Part shown: positions 18,388 to 27,420 of the stretch, piece by piece
Layout: each line of letters opens with the position of its first letter
Position numbering within the stretch: the first letter of the stretch is position 1
From: Bacteroidales bacterium UBA3289
GTDB taxonomy: Bacteria > Bacteroidota > Bacteroidia > Bacteroidales > UBA932
Assembly: GCA_002361625.1 (NCBI GenBank)
Contig: DETL01000011.1
Coordinates: 1-64,000, forward strand
Direction: 5' to 3'
DNA length: 64,000 nucleotides
Program-made: the position numbers and the translations under genes
The notes under the pieces: model-generated
Told to the model about the DNA's origin: nothing
Database searches by the model: none
What the model saw: only the letters and a program-made list of their open reading frames with translations

Positions 18388-19514
18388 TGAATCATTATGC
18401 AAGCGTAACGAAAGGGTTGCTGCCGCTCTGCGCGGCAACCCTTTTCATCCTCTCCTGCAGCTGCGGGCAGGATCCGGTCCCCTCGACGTCCGAAGTCACG
18501 CTGTCGGTGAACCCTTCCAGCGTGGACGCCGGTTATGAGGCGCAGACGCTGGTCCTGACCGTCACCGCCACGGGGGACTGGGGCGTTTCGGCGGCCGACA
18601 AGGACTGGTGCAAGGTGTCTCCTTCGGGCGGCATCAAAGGCACTTCGGAGGTCAAGGTCTCCCTTACCTCCAACCGGACCGGAAAAGTGCGCGAGAACAC
18701 CCTTTCTTTCCGCTACGGGTCCAAGACGCTGGAAGTTCCTGTGAACCAGGGCTTCAGTGAGGAAGACCTTCCGCCGGATCCGGCCGAAATCACCGCGCCC
18801 GAGGGCTATGTGCTGAACTGGCACGAAGAGTTCGAGGACGCCGGAAAGCCTTCGCTTGACGACTGGTGGTATGAAACCGGTGCCGGCGGCTGGGGCAACA
18901 ACGAACTCCAGGAGTATGTGGCCGGCTCCAAGAACGGGGAAGACCTGGCCTTCATCTCCGACGGTACGCTGAAGATCCAGGCGAAGAAGATCGGCGGTAC
19001 GGTCTATTCCATCCGGATGAACACCAAGCGTTCCTGGCAGTACGGCTGGTTCGAGGCGCGCCTCAAGGTGACGGACGCCCAGGGCAGCTGGCCTGCGTTC
19101 TGGATGATGCCGCAGAATTACAAGACCTGGCCCGGCGACGGCGAGATCGACATCATGGAATATGCGATTTCCACGCAGGGAAAGGACAAGTCCTCCTCCA
19201 GCATCCATTGCAACGCATACAACTGGCCGAAGGGAACGCAGAAGACCCATGTCCAGGCGGTTTCCAACGCCGCGACCGAGTACCATGTCTATGCGCTCGA
19301 ATGGACGGCGTCTGAGATGAAGTTCTACATCGACGGGAAGCAGCACCTTCTTTTCAAGAATGAAGGGAAGGGATATGACACCTGGCCTTTCGACGCGCCT
19401 TTCTACCTCAAGTTCAACCTGGCCTGGGGCGGAAACATGGGCGGCAAGGTCAACGAGACCATGCTCCCGGCCACTTATGAAATCGATTACGTCCGCGTTT
19501 TCACCAAGAAATAA
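18387..19514 (+). CDS. GH16 family endo-beta-glucanase (laminarinase-like) lipoprotein with BACON domain
   Basis: This 375-residue surface lipoprotein (signal ending ILSCSCGQ) should cut beta-1,3-glucan internally. Residues about 38-125 form a BACON domain (ATGDWGVSAADKDWCKVSPSGG), common in Bacteroidetes surface enzymes. The GH16 domain spans about 135-375. The catalytic motif E-x-D-x-x-E is E253-I-D255-I-M-E258, the one-residue-insert form typical of laminarinase-type GH16. WGNNELQEY and SWPAFWMMP match the binding cleft. The start overlaps the previous stop by one base. Mixed-linkage glucan is an alternative substrate. Confidence 0.92.
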   Translation: MNHYASVTKGLLPLCAATLFILSCSCGQDPVPSTSEVTLSVNPSSVDAGYEAQTLVLTVTATGDWGVSAADKDWCKVSPSGGIKGTSEVKVSLTSNRTGKVRENTLSFRYGSKTLEVPVNQGFSEEDLPPDPAEITAPEGYVLNWHEEFEDAGKPSLDDWWYETGAGGWGNNELQEYVAGSKNGEDLAFISDGTLKIQAKKIGGTVYSIRMNTKRSWQYGWFEARLKVTDAQGSWPAFWMMPQNYKTWPGDGEIDIMEYAISTQGKDKSSSSIHCNAYNWPKGTQKTHVQAVSNAATEYHVYALEWTASEMKFYIDGKQHLLFKNEGKGYDTWPFDAPFYLKFNLAWGGNMGGKVNETMLPATYEIDYVRVFTKK

Positions 19515-19517
19515 GCC

Positions 19518-21764
19518 ATGAAACAGATCCGAACCATATGCCTGGCGTCCTGCCTGCTGCTTGCGCTCTCCTGTCAGGAGCCCAAGGTGGCGGGTACGAT
19601 CGGAGCGGACGCAGAGGTGGAGCGGCGCGTGGACAGCCTGCTCTCCCGGATGACCCTCTCCGAGAAGATCGGCCAGATGAACCAGGTCTCCGCCGGCGGG
19701 GAAGTGTCCAACTATGCCGATGCGCTCCGCAAGGGTCAGGTCGGCTCCATCCTGAATGAAGTGGACCCCGTGAAGGTCAATGAGTTCCAGCGTATCAGCG
19801 TCGAGGAGTCCCGCCTGGGAATCCCGCTCCTGGTCGCGCGGGACGTCATCCACGGTTTCCATACGGTTTTCCCCATTCCGCTGGGTCTGGCATCGACTTT
19901 CGATCCGGCGCTGGTGGAGGAAGGAGCCCGCGTGGCCGCTGTCGAAGCGACCGGACAGGGCGTCCGCTGGACCTTCTCGCCCATGCTGGACATTGCCCGG
20001 GACCCGCGCTGGGGCCGGATCGCGGAGGGAAGCGGAGAGGATCCCTGGCTGGACGCCCGGATGGCCGAGGCCATGGTGTACGGATACCAGGGCCGCCAGC
20101 TGGATGCCACGTCCATGGCCGCCTGCATCAAGCATTTCGCCGGATATGGCGCTGCGGAAGGCGGCCGGGACTACAACAGCACGTTCCTGACCGAACGCCA
20201 GCTGCGCAATGTGTATCTGCCTCCTTTCGAGGCGGCCGTGAAGGCCGGCGCGATGACGCTGATGACTTCGTTCAACGACAATGACGGCGTCCCCTCCACA
20301 GGCAACGTGTTCCTGGTGAAGGATGTCCTCCGCGGCGAATGGGGCTTCGACGGCCTGGTGGTCACGGACTGGAATTCGATGGGCGAAATGATCAACCACG
20401 GATTCGGGGAAAACAGGAAGGACGTGGCCCAGAAGTCCCTGGAGGCCTGCGTGGATATGGACATGATGACCTACGGGTACCTGTCCCACCTGGAAGAACT
20501 GGTCCGCAGCGGAGCCGTGAAAGAGTCGGATATCGACCAGGCCGTCCGCAACATCCTGCGGGTGAAGTTCCTCCTGGGCCTGTTCGAGGATCCCTATGTG
20601 GACGTGGAGGCCGGAAAGACGGTCCAGTATGCGCCGGAACATCTGGCCGCCGCGCAGAAGACGGCCGAGGAATCGGCCATCCTGCTCAAGAACGACGGCA
20701 TCCTCCCGCTGGATCCCGCCTCGGTCCGGAACATCCTCGTGACGGGTCCCCTGGCCGACGCACCCCATGACCAGCTTGGAACCTGGGTCTTTGACGGGGA
20801 GCCGGCCCATACCGTTACGCCGCTGCGCGCCTTGCAGGAGCGTTTCCCGGGGAAAGTGACTTATGTTCCGGGACTTGTCTTCAGCCGCGAGCGGAAGGCC
20901 CGTTTCGATGACGTCGTTGCCGCTGCGCGCCGGGCCGATGTCGTCCTGGCCTTCCTGGGCGAGGAGGCCATCCTTTCCGGTGAGGCCCATTCCCTGGCCG
21001 ACCTGAACCTGAAGGGCTCCCAGAGCGAACTGCTCGCCGCCCTGCACGCAACCGGAAAGCCCGTGGTGGCGACGGTCATGGCCGGTCGTCCGCTGACCAT
21101 CGAACGGGACCTTCCCCACTGCCGCGCCCTGCTCTATGCGTTCCATCCCGGAACGATGGGGGGACCGGCGCTCGCGAACCTCCTGCTGGGCGACGTGAAT
21201 CCTTCCGGCAAAGCCCCGGTCACGTTCCTCCGTACGGTCGGACAGGTCCCGCTCTATTACAGCCATACCATGACGGGCCGTCCTTATAACGGGGAAACCC
21301 TCCTGGACGACATTCCGCTCTCCGCCGGACAGACTTCGCTGGGCAACACGTCCTATTACCTGGACTATGGCGCCTATCCCTTGTTCCCTTTCGGCTATGG
21401 CCTGAGCTACACGACATTCGCCTATTCCGATATCACCCTTGACCAGGAGACTTACCCGACGGACGGAACCGTGAAGGTTACCTTTACCCTGGCCAACACG
21501 GGGAAACGCTCTGGCACTGAAGTTGTTCAGGTGTATGTCCGCGACCTGGTCGGTTCCATTACCCGGCCGGTCAAGGAGTTGAAGCATTTCGAGCGGATCA
21601 CCCTGGATCCGGGCGAAAGCCGGACCGTGTCGGTAGGCATCCCGGTACAGGACCTCGCCTTCGTGGGCCTTGACGGCGTGAAGAAGGTGGAGCCGGGCGA
21701 ATTCCAACTTTGGGTGGCCGGAGACAGCGCCTCCGGAACCCCCGTTACCTTCGAGGTAAGATAA
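19518..21764 (+). CDS. GH3 family beta-glucosidase, BglX-like, lipoprotein
   Basis: This 748-residue enzyme should release glucose from the non-reducing ends of imported oligosaccharides. A lipoprotein-type signal (CLLLALSCQE) suggests a membrane anchor. Features in order: the GH3 N-terminal barrel with KHFAGYG and the nucleophile D284 in VVTDW, the C-terminal alpha/beta sandwich (AEESAILLKNDGILPL), and a fibronectin type III-like tail (GTEVVQVYVRDLVGSITRPVKELK). Order and length match BglX. It starts three bases after the GH16 stop. Confidence 0.93.
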   Translation: MKQIRTICLASCLLLALSCQEPKVAGTIGADAEVERRVDSLLSRMTLSEKIGQMNQVSAGGEVSNYADALRKGQVGSILNEVDPVKVNEFQRISVEESRLGIPLLVARDVIHGFHTVFPIPLGLASTFDPALVEEGARVAAVEATGQGVRWTFSPMLDIARDPRWGRIAEGSGEDPWLDARMAEAMVYGYQGRQLDATSMAACIKHFAGYGAAEGGRDYNSTFLTERQLRNVYLPPFEAAVKAGAMTLMTSFNDNDGVPSTGNVFLVKDVLRGEWGFDGLVVTDWNSMGEMINHGFGENRKDVAQKSLEACVDMDMMTYGYLSHLEELVRSGAVKESDIDQAVRNILRVKFLLGLFEDPYVDVEAGKTVQYAPEHLAAAQKTAEESAILLKNDGILPLDPASVRNILVTGPLADAPHDQLGTWVFDGEPAHTVTPLRALQERFPGKVTYVPGLVFSRERKARFDDVVAAARRADVVLAFLGEEAILSGEAHSLADLNLKGSQSELLAALHATGKPVVATVMAGRPLTIERDLPHCRALLYAFHPGTMGGPALANLLLGDVNPSGKAPVTFLRTVGQVPLYYSHTMTGRPYNGETLLDDIPLSAGQTSLGNTSYYLDYGAYPLFPFGYGLSYTTFAYSDITLDQETYPTDGTVKVTFTLANTGKRSGTEVVQVYVRDLVGSITRPVKELKHFERITLDPGESRTVSVGIPVQDLAFVGLDGVKKVEPGEFQLWVAGDSASGTPVTFEVR

Positions 21765-21766
21765 GG

Positions 21767-23239
21767 ATGAAGAACTGTTCTTTTTTCCTGGCCGCTTTTG
21801 CCGCGGCGATCTCCTGTTCCTGCCATGGAACCGGATCGGAGTCCGTTACTCCTGTTCCGGATCCGGACGGGCCCTCTGCGACCGTCTTCGTGACGGATGT
21901 TTCCGGAAAGCGGATGGAAAAGGGAACGATTCCGCTCGGAAAACCGTCCGATGCCGTTTTCTACAAGGTGTCCCTGAACGGGGAGTCTTTCCAGAGCGTG
22001 GACGGCTTCGGTTTCGCGATCACGCATGCCAGCTGCTATAACCTGATGCTGATGCCCCGGGAGGACCGGACGGCTCTTCTGGAGGAAATCTTCAGCCAGG
22101 AAAAGGGCATCGGGTCCTCCCTGGCCCGGATCTGCATCGGCGGTTCCGATTTCTCCATGGACGAGTTTACCTGGTGCGACACCCCGGGAATGGAGAATTT
22201 CGCCGTCCATGCCCTGGATCAGGAATGGCTGTTCCCGATCCTGGACGAGATCATGAAGATCAACCCCCGGGTCCGTTTCATCGGTTCTCCCTGGAGCTGT
22301 CCTCCGTGGATGAAAGTGGATGACGACCTGAAAACCCCTTATGAAAGTTGGACCGGCGGCCGGCTCAATCCCTTGTATTACAAGGACTATGCGGAGTATT
22401 TCGTCCGCTGGGTCCGGGAGATGGAGTCCCGCGGCTATCCCATCTACGCGATAACCCTGCAGAACGAGCCGCTCAACCGGGGCAATTCGATGTCCCTGTA
22501 CATGGGCTGGAAAGAGCAGCGCGACTTCATCAAGGAAGCGGTAGGGCCGGCGTTCAAGGCGGCCGGTCTTCAGACGAAAATCCTCCTGTTCGACCACAAC
22601 TACAACTTTGACAACATCTCTTCCGAGGCGGATTATCCGCTCCATATCCTGGAAGACCCCGAGGCGGCCCAGTATGTGGCCGGCTCCGCCTGGCATAATT
22701 ACGGCGGCAGCGTGACGGTCCTGGACCGCGTGCACGCCCGTTTCCCCGACAAGGACATCTTCTTTACGGAGGCTTCCATCGGCACCTGGAATTACAAGTA
22801 TGAAAGCTGCCTGATCAACGATTTCCGCGACATTTTCCTGGGGACCCTGGGCCGCTTCGGGAAGGGGGTCACCCTGTGGAACCTGATGCTGGACAGCGAC
22901 AACAAGCCTTTCCGGCCCGGTGGGTGCAGCATTTGTTTCGGGGCGCTGACCCTGTCCACGAAGGACCATTCCCTGAAAGGGGTGGTGCGGAATTCCCACT
23001 ACTACAATGTCGCGCATTGTTCGAAGGTGCTTGCTCCTGGAGCCGTCCGGCTGGGCACGGAAGGATATACGGCCGACCAGGTGACCTACCAATGGTACCG
23101 TAATCCGGACGGTTCCTATGCGATTGTCGCCTTGAATGAGGGAAGCGGTGAAGTCCGGATCAACTTCCTGACGGACCGGTACTCCGTTCCCTGCAAGCTG
23201 CCCGCCAAGAGTCTCGTATCATTGACCTGGAAAGAATAA
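21767..23239 (+). CDS. GH30 family glucanase, lipoprotein
   Basis: I choose ATG 21767 because it begins directly with a signal peptide (MKNCSFFLAAFAAAISCSC). The protein is 490 residues. It is a GH30 clan-A barrel with its side beta-sandwich: SVDGFGFAITHASCYNL near the start, the acid/base E234 in LQNEP and the nucleophile E335 in FFTEASIG. GH30 enzymes beside GH16 and GH3 in Bacteroidetes loci are usually endo-beta-1,6-glucanases, which would remove the beta-1,6 branches of laminarin or attack pustulan-like glucan. That specificity is inferred. Confidence 0.9.
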   Translation: MKNCSFFLAAFAAAISCSCHGTGSESVTPVPDPDGPSATVFVTDVSGKRMEKGTIPLGKPSDAVFYKVSLNGESFQSVDGFGFAITHASCYNLMLMPREDRTALLEEIFSQEKGIGSSLARICIGGSDFSMDEFTWCDTPGMENFAVHALDQEWLFPILDEIMKINPRVRFIGSPWSCPPWMKVDDDLKTPYESWTGGRLNPLYYKDYAEYFVRWVREMESRGYPIYAITLQNEPLNRGNSMSLYMGWKEQRDFIKEAVGPAFKAAGLQTKILLFDHNYNFDNISSEADYPLHILEDPEAAQYVAGSAWHNYGGSVTVLDRVHARFPDKDIFFTEASIGTWNYKYESCLINDFRDIFLGTLGRFGKGVTLWNLMLDSDNKPFRPGGCSICFGALTLSTKDHSLKGVVRNSHYYNVAHCSKVLAPGAVRLGTEGYTADQVTYQWYRNPDGSYAIVALNEGSGEVRINFLTDRYSVPCKLPAKSLVSLTWKE

Positions 23240-23245
23240 GCCCCG

Positions 23246-24865
23246 ATGAAATCCCGTCTGTACGCTGCTGCGCTGGCCGTTCTCGCCTGCCTTTCCTGTT
23301 CGGAAAAGGAGACTCCGTCCGGTAACGATCCGGTCGTGCGTTTGGTCAGCGTCGGTGCGACGTCGCTGGTCCTTCCTCCGGGGGACAGTGCCGACCTCCC
23401 CTTCTGGGTGGAGGACAAGGACGCATCTTTCGGGGAAGTGAAACTGCTGCTGACAGGCGGAAAAGAGCCGGCGGAATGCTATGTCAAGGGAATCGTCCCG
23501 GGGGATGCGGAAGGCTCGTACCGGGCGGTTATCCAGGATGCCGGGCTGGGGGAAAACTATGAGCGGGAAGTCCATCTCGCGATCGTCCAGCGGGATCCGG
23601 ACACCGGAAACGAGTTCTATATCCAGTCTCCCGCCATCCGGATCCTTTCCGAAGTGGATCCGGCCGGAACGGTCAAGACGGGGCTTCCCATCATCTATGT
23701 CCAGACCCAGGACGGGATGGCCATCAAGTCCAAGACGGAGTATGTCACCGCCGAACTGCAGGTCCGGGGCGTGGAAGGGCTTCCCGGGCTGGACCCGGCC
23801 GCCTGCCTGATCCGCGGGCGGGGCAATACGACCTGGGAGTGGCCCAAGAAACCCTATCTCATCAAATTCGACCAGAAGCAGTCCCTTTTCGGAATGCCCG
23901 CCCACAAGCGGTGGGTGCTGCTGGCCAATTTCATGGACCGTTCCCTGATGCGGAACCTGGTGTCGATGAAGGTGGCGTCGATGACGGCCCTCGACTGGAC
24001 TCCGGGCTGCGTCCCGGTGGAACTGGTCCTGAACGGGAAGCACCAGGGATCCTATCTGCTGATCGAGCAGGTACGGGTGGACGATGACCGGGTGGACATC
24101 GCCGAGATGACGCCCGAGGACAATACCGGTGACGCCGTCACGGGCGGCTACCTTCTCGAGTTGGATTTCCATTATGACAACAGGTACCAGTGGACCGACC
24201 CGCATGGGCATAATGGACAGTGGGGAAACGGCATCCCGTTCGGAGTCAAATATCCCGATGAAGAAGACCTCACCAAGCAGCAGCTCGCATACATCAAGAA
24301 GTATGTCTCCGATGCCGCCAACACGCTGTATGGACAGGATTTTCAGGATCCGGAACAAGGATGGAGAGCGTTCCTGGACGAGGACTCCTTCATCGATTAC
24401 TGGATTGTTTTCGAGGTGATGGGGAACCACGAACTTGGGAACCCGGGGAGCGTGTTCATGCACAAGGACCGGGGCGGAAAGCTCGTCGCAGGTCCCTGTT
24501 GGGATTTCGACTGGGGGGTCCTGTCCTACAATACGTCGCCCCAGGCCCGCACCGGCCTCATCAACGGGAAAGCCATCTGGTATGAGCGTTTGATGGAGGA
24601 TCCTGCGTTCAAGGCCCGGCTGAAAGCCCGGTTCCAGGAACTGCTGCCGCAACTGGAGACCATCCCGGACTATATGGACGAGTGCGAAAAGCTGCTGACC
24701 GCTTCCGCCCGGCTCAATTTTGTCCTGTGGAATCCCGCTGAGGACGCCTCCATGAACGGCGGCTACATCATCAATGGCGACGAGAACATGTCCTTCCACG
24801 ACGCCGTCGCGCGCTTGAAGAATAACTATCGGGAGCGCCTGACGGTGATTCCCCGGAACCTGTAG
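23246..24865 (+). CDS. CotH-kinase-like surface lipoprotein
   Basis: This 539-residue protein (signal ending VLACLSCSE) has the CotH signature region IRGRGNTTWEWPKKPYLIKF, then MDRSLMRNLVSMKVA, GSYLLIEQVRVD and, further on, GPCWDFDWGV. CotH is an atypical protein-kinase fold first known from spore coats; Bacteroidetes carry many secreted relatives of unknown role. An Ig-like N-terminal domain occupies about 25-130. It is the last gene of the glucan locus, six bases after GH30, so a surface role in glycan binding or modification of a neighbouring protein is plausible but unproven. It converges with tsaE, with four bases between the stops. Confidence 0.85.
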   Translation: MKSRLYAAALAVLACLSCSEKETPSGNDPVVRLVSVGATSLVLPPGDSADLPFWVEDKDASFGEVKLLLTGGKEPAECYVKGIVPGDAEGSYRAVIQDAGLGENYEREVHLAIVQRDPDTGNEFYIQSPAIRILSEVDPAGTVKTGLPIIYVQTQDGMAIKSKTEYVTAELQVRGVEGLPGLDPAACLIRGRGNTTWEWPKKPYLIKFDQKQSLFGMPAHKRWVLLANFMDRSLMRNLVSMKVASMTALDWTPGCVPVELVLNGKHQGSYLLIEQVRVDDDRVDIAEMTPEDNTGDAVTGGYLLELDFHYDNRYQWTDPHGHNGQWGNGIPFGVKYPDEEDLTKQQLAYIKKYVSDAANTLYGQDFQDPEQGWRAFLDEDSFIDYWIVFEVMGNHELGNPGSVFMHKDRGGKLVAGPCWDFDWGVLSYNTSPQARTGLINGKAIWYERLMEDPAFKARLKARFQELLPQLETIPDYMDECEKLLTASARLNFVLWNPAEDASMNGGYIINGDENMSFHDAVARLKNNYRERLTVIPRNL

Positions 24866-24869
24866 GAGG

Positions 24870-25304
24870 TTACTGTCCTCCGTCCTCCCAGGTCAGCGTC
24901 CGGCTCTCATCCGGGTTCACCCGGATATGGACCTTCAGCGTCTCTTCGGGGAGAAGCTCCTCGATGTTTTCCGGCCATTCCATCAGGCACAGGAAACCGC
25001 TGTCCAAGTAATCGTACAGGCCGATGTCCAAGGCCTCTTCCAGGCGTTCGATGCGGTAGAAATCAAAGTGATACAAGGGCTCTCCCGTCCCCGTCCGGTA
25101 TTCGTTGACAATGGCGAAGGTGGGAGAGCTCACGGCATCCTCCTGTACGCCCAGCCGCTTGCAGACGGCCGTTGTGAAAGTCGTTTTTCCGGCGCCCATC
25201 GGTGCATAGAAGGCAATCAGCCGGTTTTCTCCGATTTCCTGGAGGAATTGTCCTGCCGCCTGGTCCAGGTCCGGCAAGCCCTTGATGTGGATTTCGTGTG
25301 TCAT
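24870..25304 (-). CDS. tsaE: tRNA threonylcarbamoyladenosine biosynthesis ATPase TsaE
   Basis: TsaE is the ATPase that works with TsaB and TsaD to make t6A at position 37 of ANN-decoding tRNAs. The 144-residue product has Walker A APMGAGKTT (K40), the SSPTFAIVNEY segment, HFDFYRIE and CLMEWPENI, all typical of the family. The length is normal. Its start overlaps the stop of the upstream HicB-like gene (ATGA), so the two are translationally coupled. Confidence 0.96.
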   Translation of the reverse strand: MTHEIHIKGLPDLDQAAGQFLQEIGENRLIAFYAPMGAGKTTFTTAVCKRLGVQEDAVSSPTFAIVNEYRTGTGEPLYHFDFYRIERLEEALDIGLYDYLDSGFLCLMEWPENIEELLPEETLKVHIRVNPDESRTLTWEDGGQ

Positions 25305-25633
25305 AAAACTGCAGCGGAAATGGCGCGGGTAATAAACTCATTGAGACTGATGCCGATGGACCGGGCCTTGGCGGCGGCTTCCTGATGGAGTTGCGAGCTC
25401 ATCCGGACGACCGTTCTCCCGCTATAGGGTTTCTCCGGTTCTACATGATTGGCCGCACACCCTTGCAGGTAATCGTCGATGCCCTCCTGGAAATCCTTCT
25501 TCAATTCTTCGGCCGTCGTCCCTTCATACACGATGCCATCCCTGGACAGACCCAGGACACGGCCATGGAAATAATTCCCTTCCTCGTCGTATTCGACGTT
25601 GCCGGTATATCCTTTATAATGCAATTCTCCCAT
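25301..25633 (-). CDS. HicB-like antitoxin-family protein, no toxin partner
   Basis: This 110-residue protein has the HicB layout. An N-terminal partial RNase-H-like domain (YTGNVEYDEEGNYFHGRVLGL, then TTAEELKKDFQEGIDDYL) is followed by a C-terminal ribbon-helix-helix segment (RTVVRMSSQLHQEAAAKARSIGISLNEFI). HicB normally neutralises the HicA mRNA interferase and represses its operon. No HicA gene is present: the only frame before it has 31 codons and lies at the promoter. It may therefore act as an orphan regulator. It is coupled to tsaE by an ATGA overlap. Confidence 0.8.
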   Translation of the reverse strand: MGELHYKGYTGNVEYDEEGNYFHGRVLGLSRDGIVYEGTTAEELKKDFQEGIDDYLQGCAANHVEPEKPYSGRTVVRMSSQLHQEAAAKARSIGISLNEFITRAISAAVL

Positions 25634-25732
25634 GCTATAGCAGTCCTTTAAGTTGCAGATAAGTCAACACATCACGGATGACAGCTTTTTTTACAATGTT
25701 CCCGGGATGCGGCCTGTGGCAGGTTGACATGG

Positions 25733-25764
25733 CAAAGATACTAAAATTGATATCATTTCACAAA
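25733..25764 (-). promoter_or_regulatory. Promoter of the hicB-like/tsaE operon
   Basis: On the minus strand a TTTG (plus-strand CAAA 25761-25764) is separated by 20 bases from TATCTTTG (plus-strand CAAAGATA 25733-25740). This fits the Bacteroidetes consensus. Transcription would begin near 25729, giving an untranslated leader of about 95 bases. The box overlaps the end of the yifB fragment. Confidence 0.7.
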
Positions 25765-26142
25765 TCCAGGATATTCCGCCGGTCCAGGAAGCGGTAGCCG
25801 GCCGCTTCGGCGAGGTGGGCGGGGAGGATGTCCGGCTGCCCGGCGAGGTCGGCGATGGTGCGGGCGATCTTGATGATGCGGGTATAGGCGCGGGCGGAGA
25901 GCCCCAGCCGGTCGATGATGCGCTCCAGGGTGGACTTGCAGTCATCGGAAAGGGGACAGAATCTTTCCAACATCTTAGAGGACATCTCGGCATTGGTGAA
26001 GATGCCGGTACCCCGGAAGCGCTCCAACTGCCGGTCCCTCGCCTTCCGCACCCGCTCCGCAATGGCCGCCGAGGGCTCTCCCTTGCGGTTTTGGATGAGA
26101 GCCGAGGTCTCGACGGGATGGATCCAGAGTTGCAAATCTATA
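25758..26142 (-). pseudogene. yifB: Displaced 3' part of yifB/comM
   Basis: This piece encodes the C-terminal domain of a YifB/ComM Mg-chelatase-like AAA+ protein. It contains GEPSAAIAERVRKARDRQLERF, a midsection MLERFCPLSDDCKSTLERII, and ARAYTRIIKIARTIADLAG, all standard for the family. It has no normal start; the first usable codon is a TTG at 26135, next to the junction. Joining base 26136 to base 40924 restores one continuous 525-codon frame that reads through MDRIDIDLQLWIHPVE. It was separated from its 5' part by insertion of the element at 26137-40929. Confidence 0.93.
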
Positions 26143-26176
26143 CAGATATATGATATATAGGACCTGTTTTTCTTGC
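26137..26176. other. Left attachment site with inner arm
   Basis: The core TCTATA (26137-26142) is shared with the right end. Sixteen bases inside begins the arm AGGACCTGTTTTTCTTGC (26159-26176). Its reverse complement matches the arm at 40892-40909 at 16 of 18 bases. Confidence 0.8.
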
Positions 26177-26427
26177 AAGATTAATTACCTCTTCGTTTCC
26201 TCCATCATTTCCTCTCTTCCTACGAGTATTTCCCTCTTCCTTTCACTATTTATCTATTGGAAGCCGAGAAAAATTTGGTTTTCTCAAATATTTTTTGTAA
26301 ATTAAGTATATGAGTATTAATCACTTGGAATGGAATTAGAGTGAAGAAGAATAAAAGATAACAGGCCTTGAATTGCCGAGGAGTTTCCATTCCCTCCAAT
26401 GCATTTCTGGGCCTTCTTTTTTCAAAA

Positions 26428-27186
26428 ATGACAGACAACTACAAGAAGAAGATTGACTACCAATTTGTGCCTGGACCTATCAACCTTATGTGGGCACTTG
26501 ACAACGACTGCTGGAAGGCGATTTGCATCCTGATTGACAAGGAGAACTACTGGAAGAGCCGGAGCAAGGTCTTCAACGGCTACTTCACTATGAGCGTTGA
26601 GGAGCTTGCAGAACACCTCCGGTTGAAGAACAAGAAGGATGCTCGCTTGACCTTGGAAGCGATGTATCGTGTCGGTATCATTGATGTCAAGGCCGAGAAC
26701 GGGAAGAGACTGGGGGCAAAAATCAAAATCAACTGGGAGGTAATCAACGGAGAAGAGATTGACTGGGTGGAAAAACTGCCCAGGGATGCCAAGATTACCT
26801 ATTGTGAAGACACGGATTGTACAGAAACGAGTACAAATTGTACCCCTACTTTAGAGAAAGAACAAAATAGAACAGAGATAGGAACAGATAAAGATATAGA
26901 GATAGAAACAGAGCCTACGGCAGAACAGACAAGTACCCTGCCGGGGAGAATAGAGACACCGGCAGAGAATACTTCAAGTACTTTTGGAGATTGTCTTCAA
27001 GGTTTTATTGATAGATATCCTGATGTAGATTACTCTTATTCTCCAGAAACTTTCTATACTACTTATTATCAAGAACTTACAGAGCTTCAGTCTCAAGTAA
27101 GAGATAGTATTGGAAGAGCTTTCACTATCAAGGACTTATCAACATACTTGTATTTCTTCAAGAAAACAGGAAGGGTACTTGAGTAA
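26428..27186 (+). CDS. Winged-helix-like protein, possible replication or regulatory factor
   Basis: I choose ATG 26428 because the upstream in-frame codons are not protein-like; the product has 252 residues. The N-terminal 120 residues read like a winged-helix domain of replication or plasmid proteins (LMWALDNDCWKAICILIDKE, then YFTMSVEELAEHLRLKNKKDARLTLEAMYRVGIIDV). A long Thr/Glu-rich low-complexity linker (about 140-190) leads to a helical C-terminal part. It is the first gene at the left end of the element, reading inward. Gene position and architecture suggest a replication-initiation or DnaD-like protein, but I cannot confirm this. Confidence 0.55.
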   Translation: MTDNYKKKIDYQFVPGPINLMWALDNDCWKAICILIDKENYWKSRSKVFNGYFTMSVEELAEHLRLKNKKDARLTLEAMYRVGIIDVKAENGKRLGAKIKINWEVINGEEIDWVEKLPRDAKITYCEDTDCTETSTNCTPTLEKEQNRTEIGTDKDIEIETEPTAEQTSTLPGRIETPAENTSSTFGDCLQGFIDRYPDVDYSYSPETFYTTYYQELTELQSQVRDSIGRAFTIKDLSTYLYFFKKTGRVLE

Positions 27187-27420
27187 AAGGAAGATTGCCT
27201 CCGGCAGACCGGCTTATCTCAATGTGGCTTCGCCATCCTGCCCTTACGGGGTTTCTCTCAATGACTTGATAGTTAGGGAGAAGAGGGAGAGGCTTATCCC
27301 AATTGGAGGCATAGAGGCAAAGCATAGCGCAGCGACAACACTCCAACTTCCCTTTATTGTTTGACGCCTTGGAGTGGCGGAGTAAGGTGTAGTTCCGCCC
27401 CGACCGCCGCCCTCGCCAGG

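Noticed and set aside
11221..18438. Very long open frame of about 2,400 codons on the minus strand opposite the SusC-SusD-binding protein genes.
   Set aside because: It is a shadow of three genuine, well-recognised genes in GC-rich DNA, with no promoter and no family resemblance. The same applies to the long plus-strand frame at 42175-47208.
25635..25730. 31-codon frame just upstream of the HicB-like gene, considered as a hicA remnant.
   Set aside because: Its ATG lies at or before the predicted transcription start, and the sequence shows no HicA motif.
25758..26135. The C-terminal yifB fragment as an independent small gene starting at TTG.
   Set aside because: The frame continues across the element junction into yifB, the sequence is typical of the YifB C terminus, and there is no promoter for it alone.
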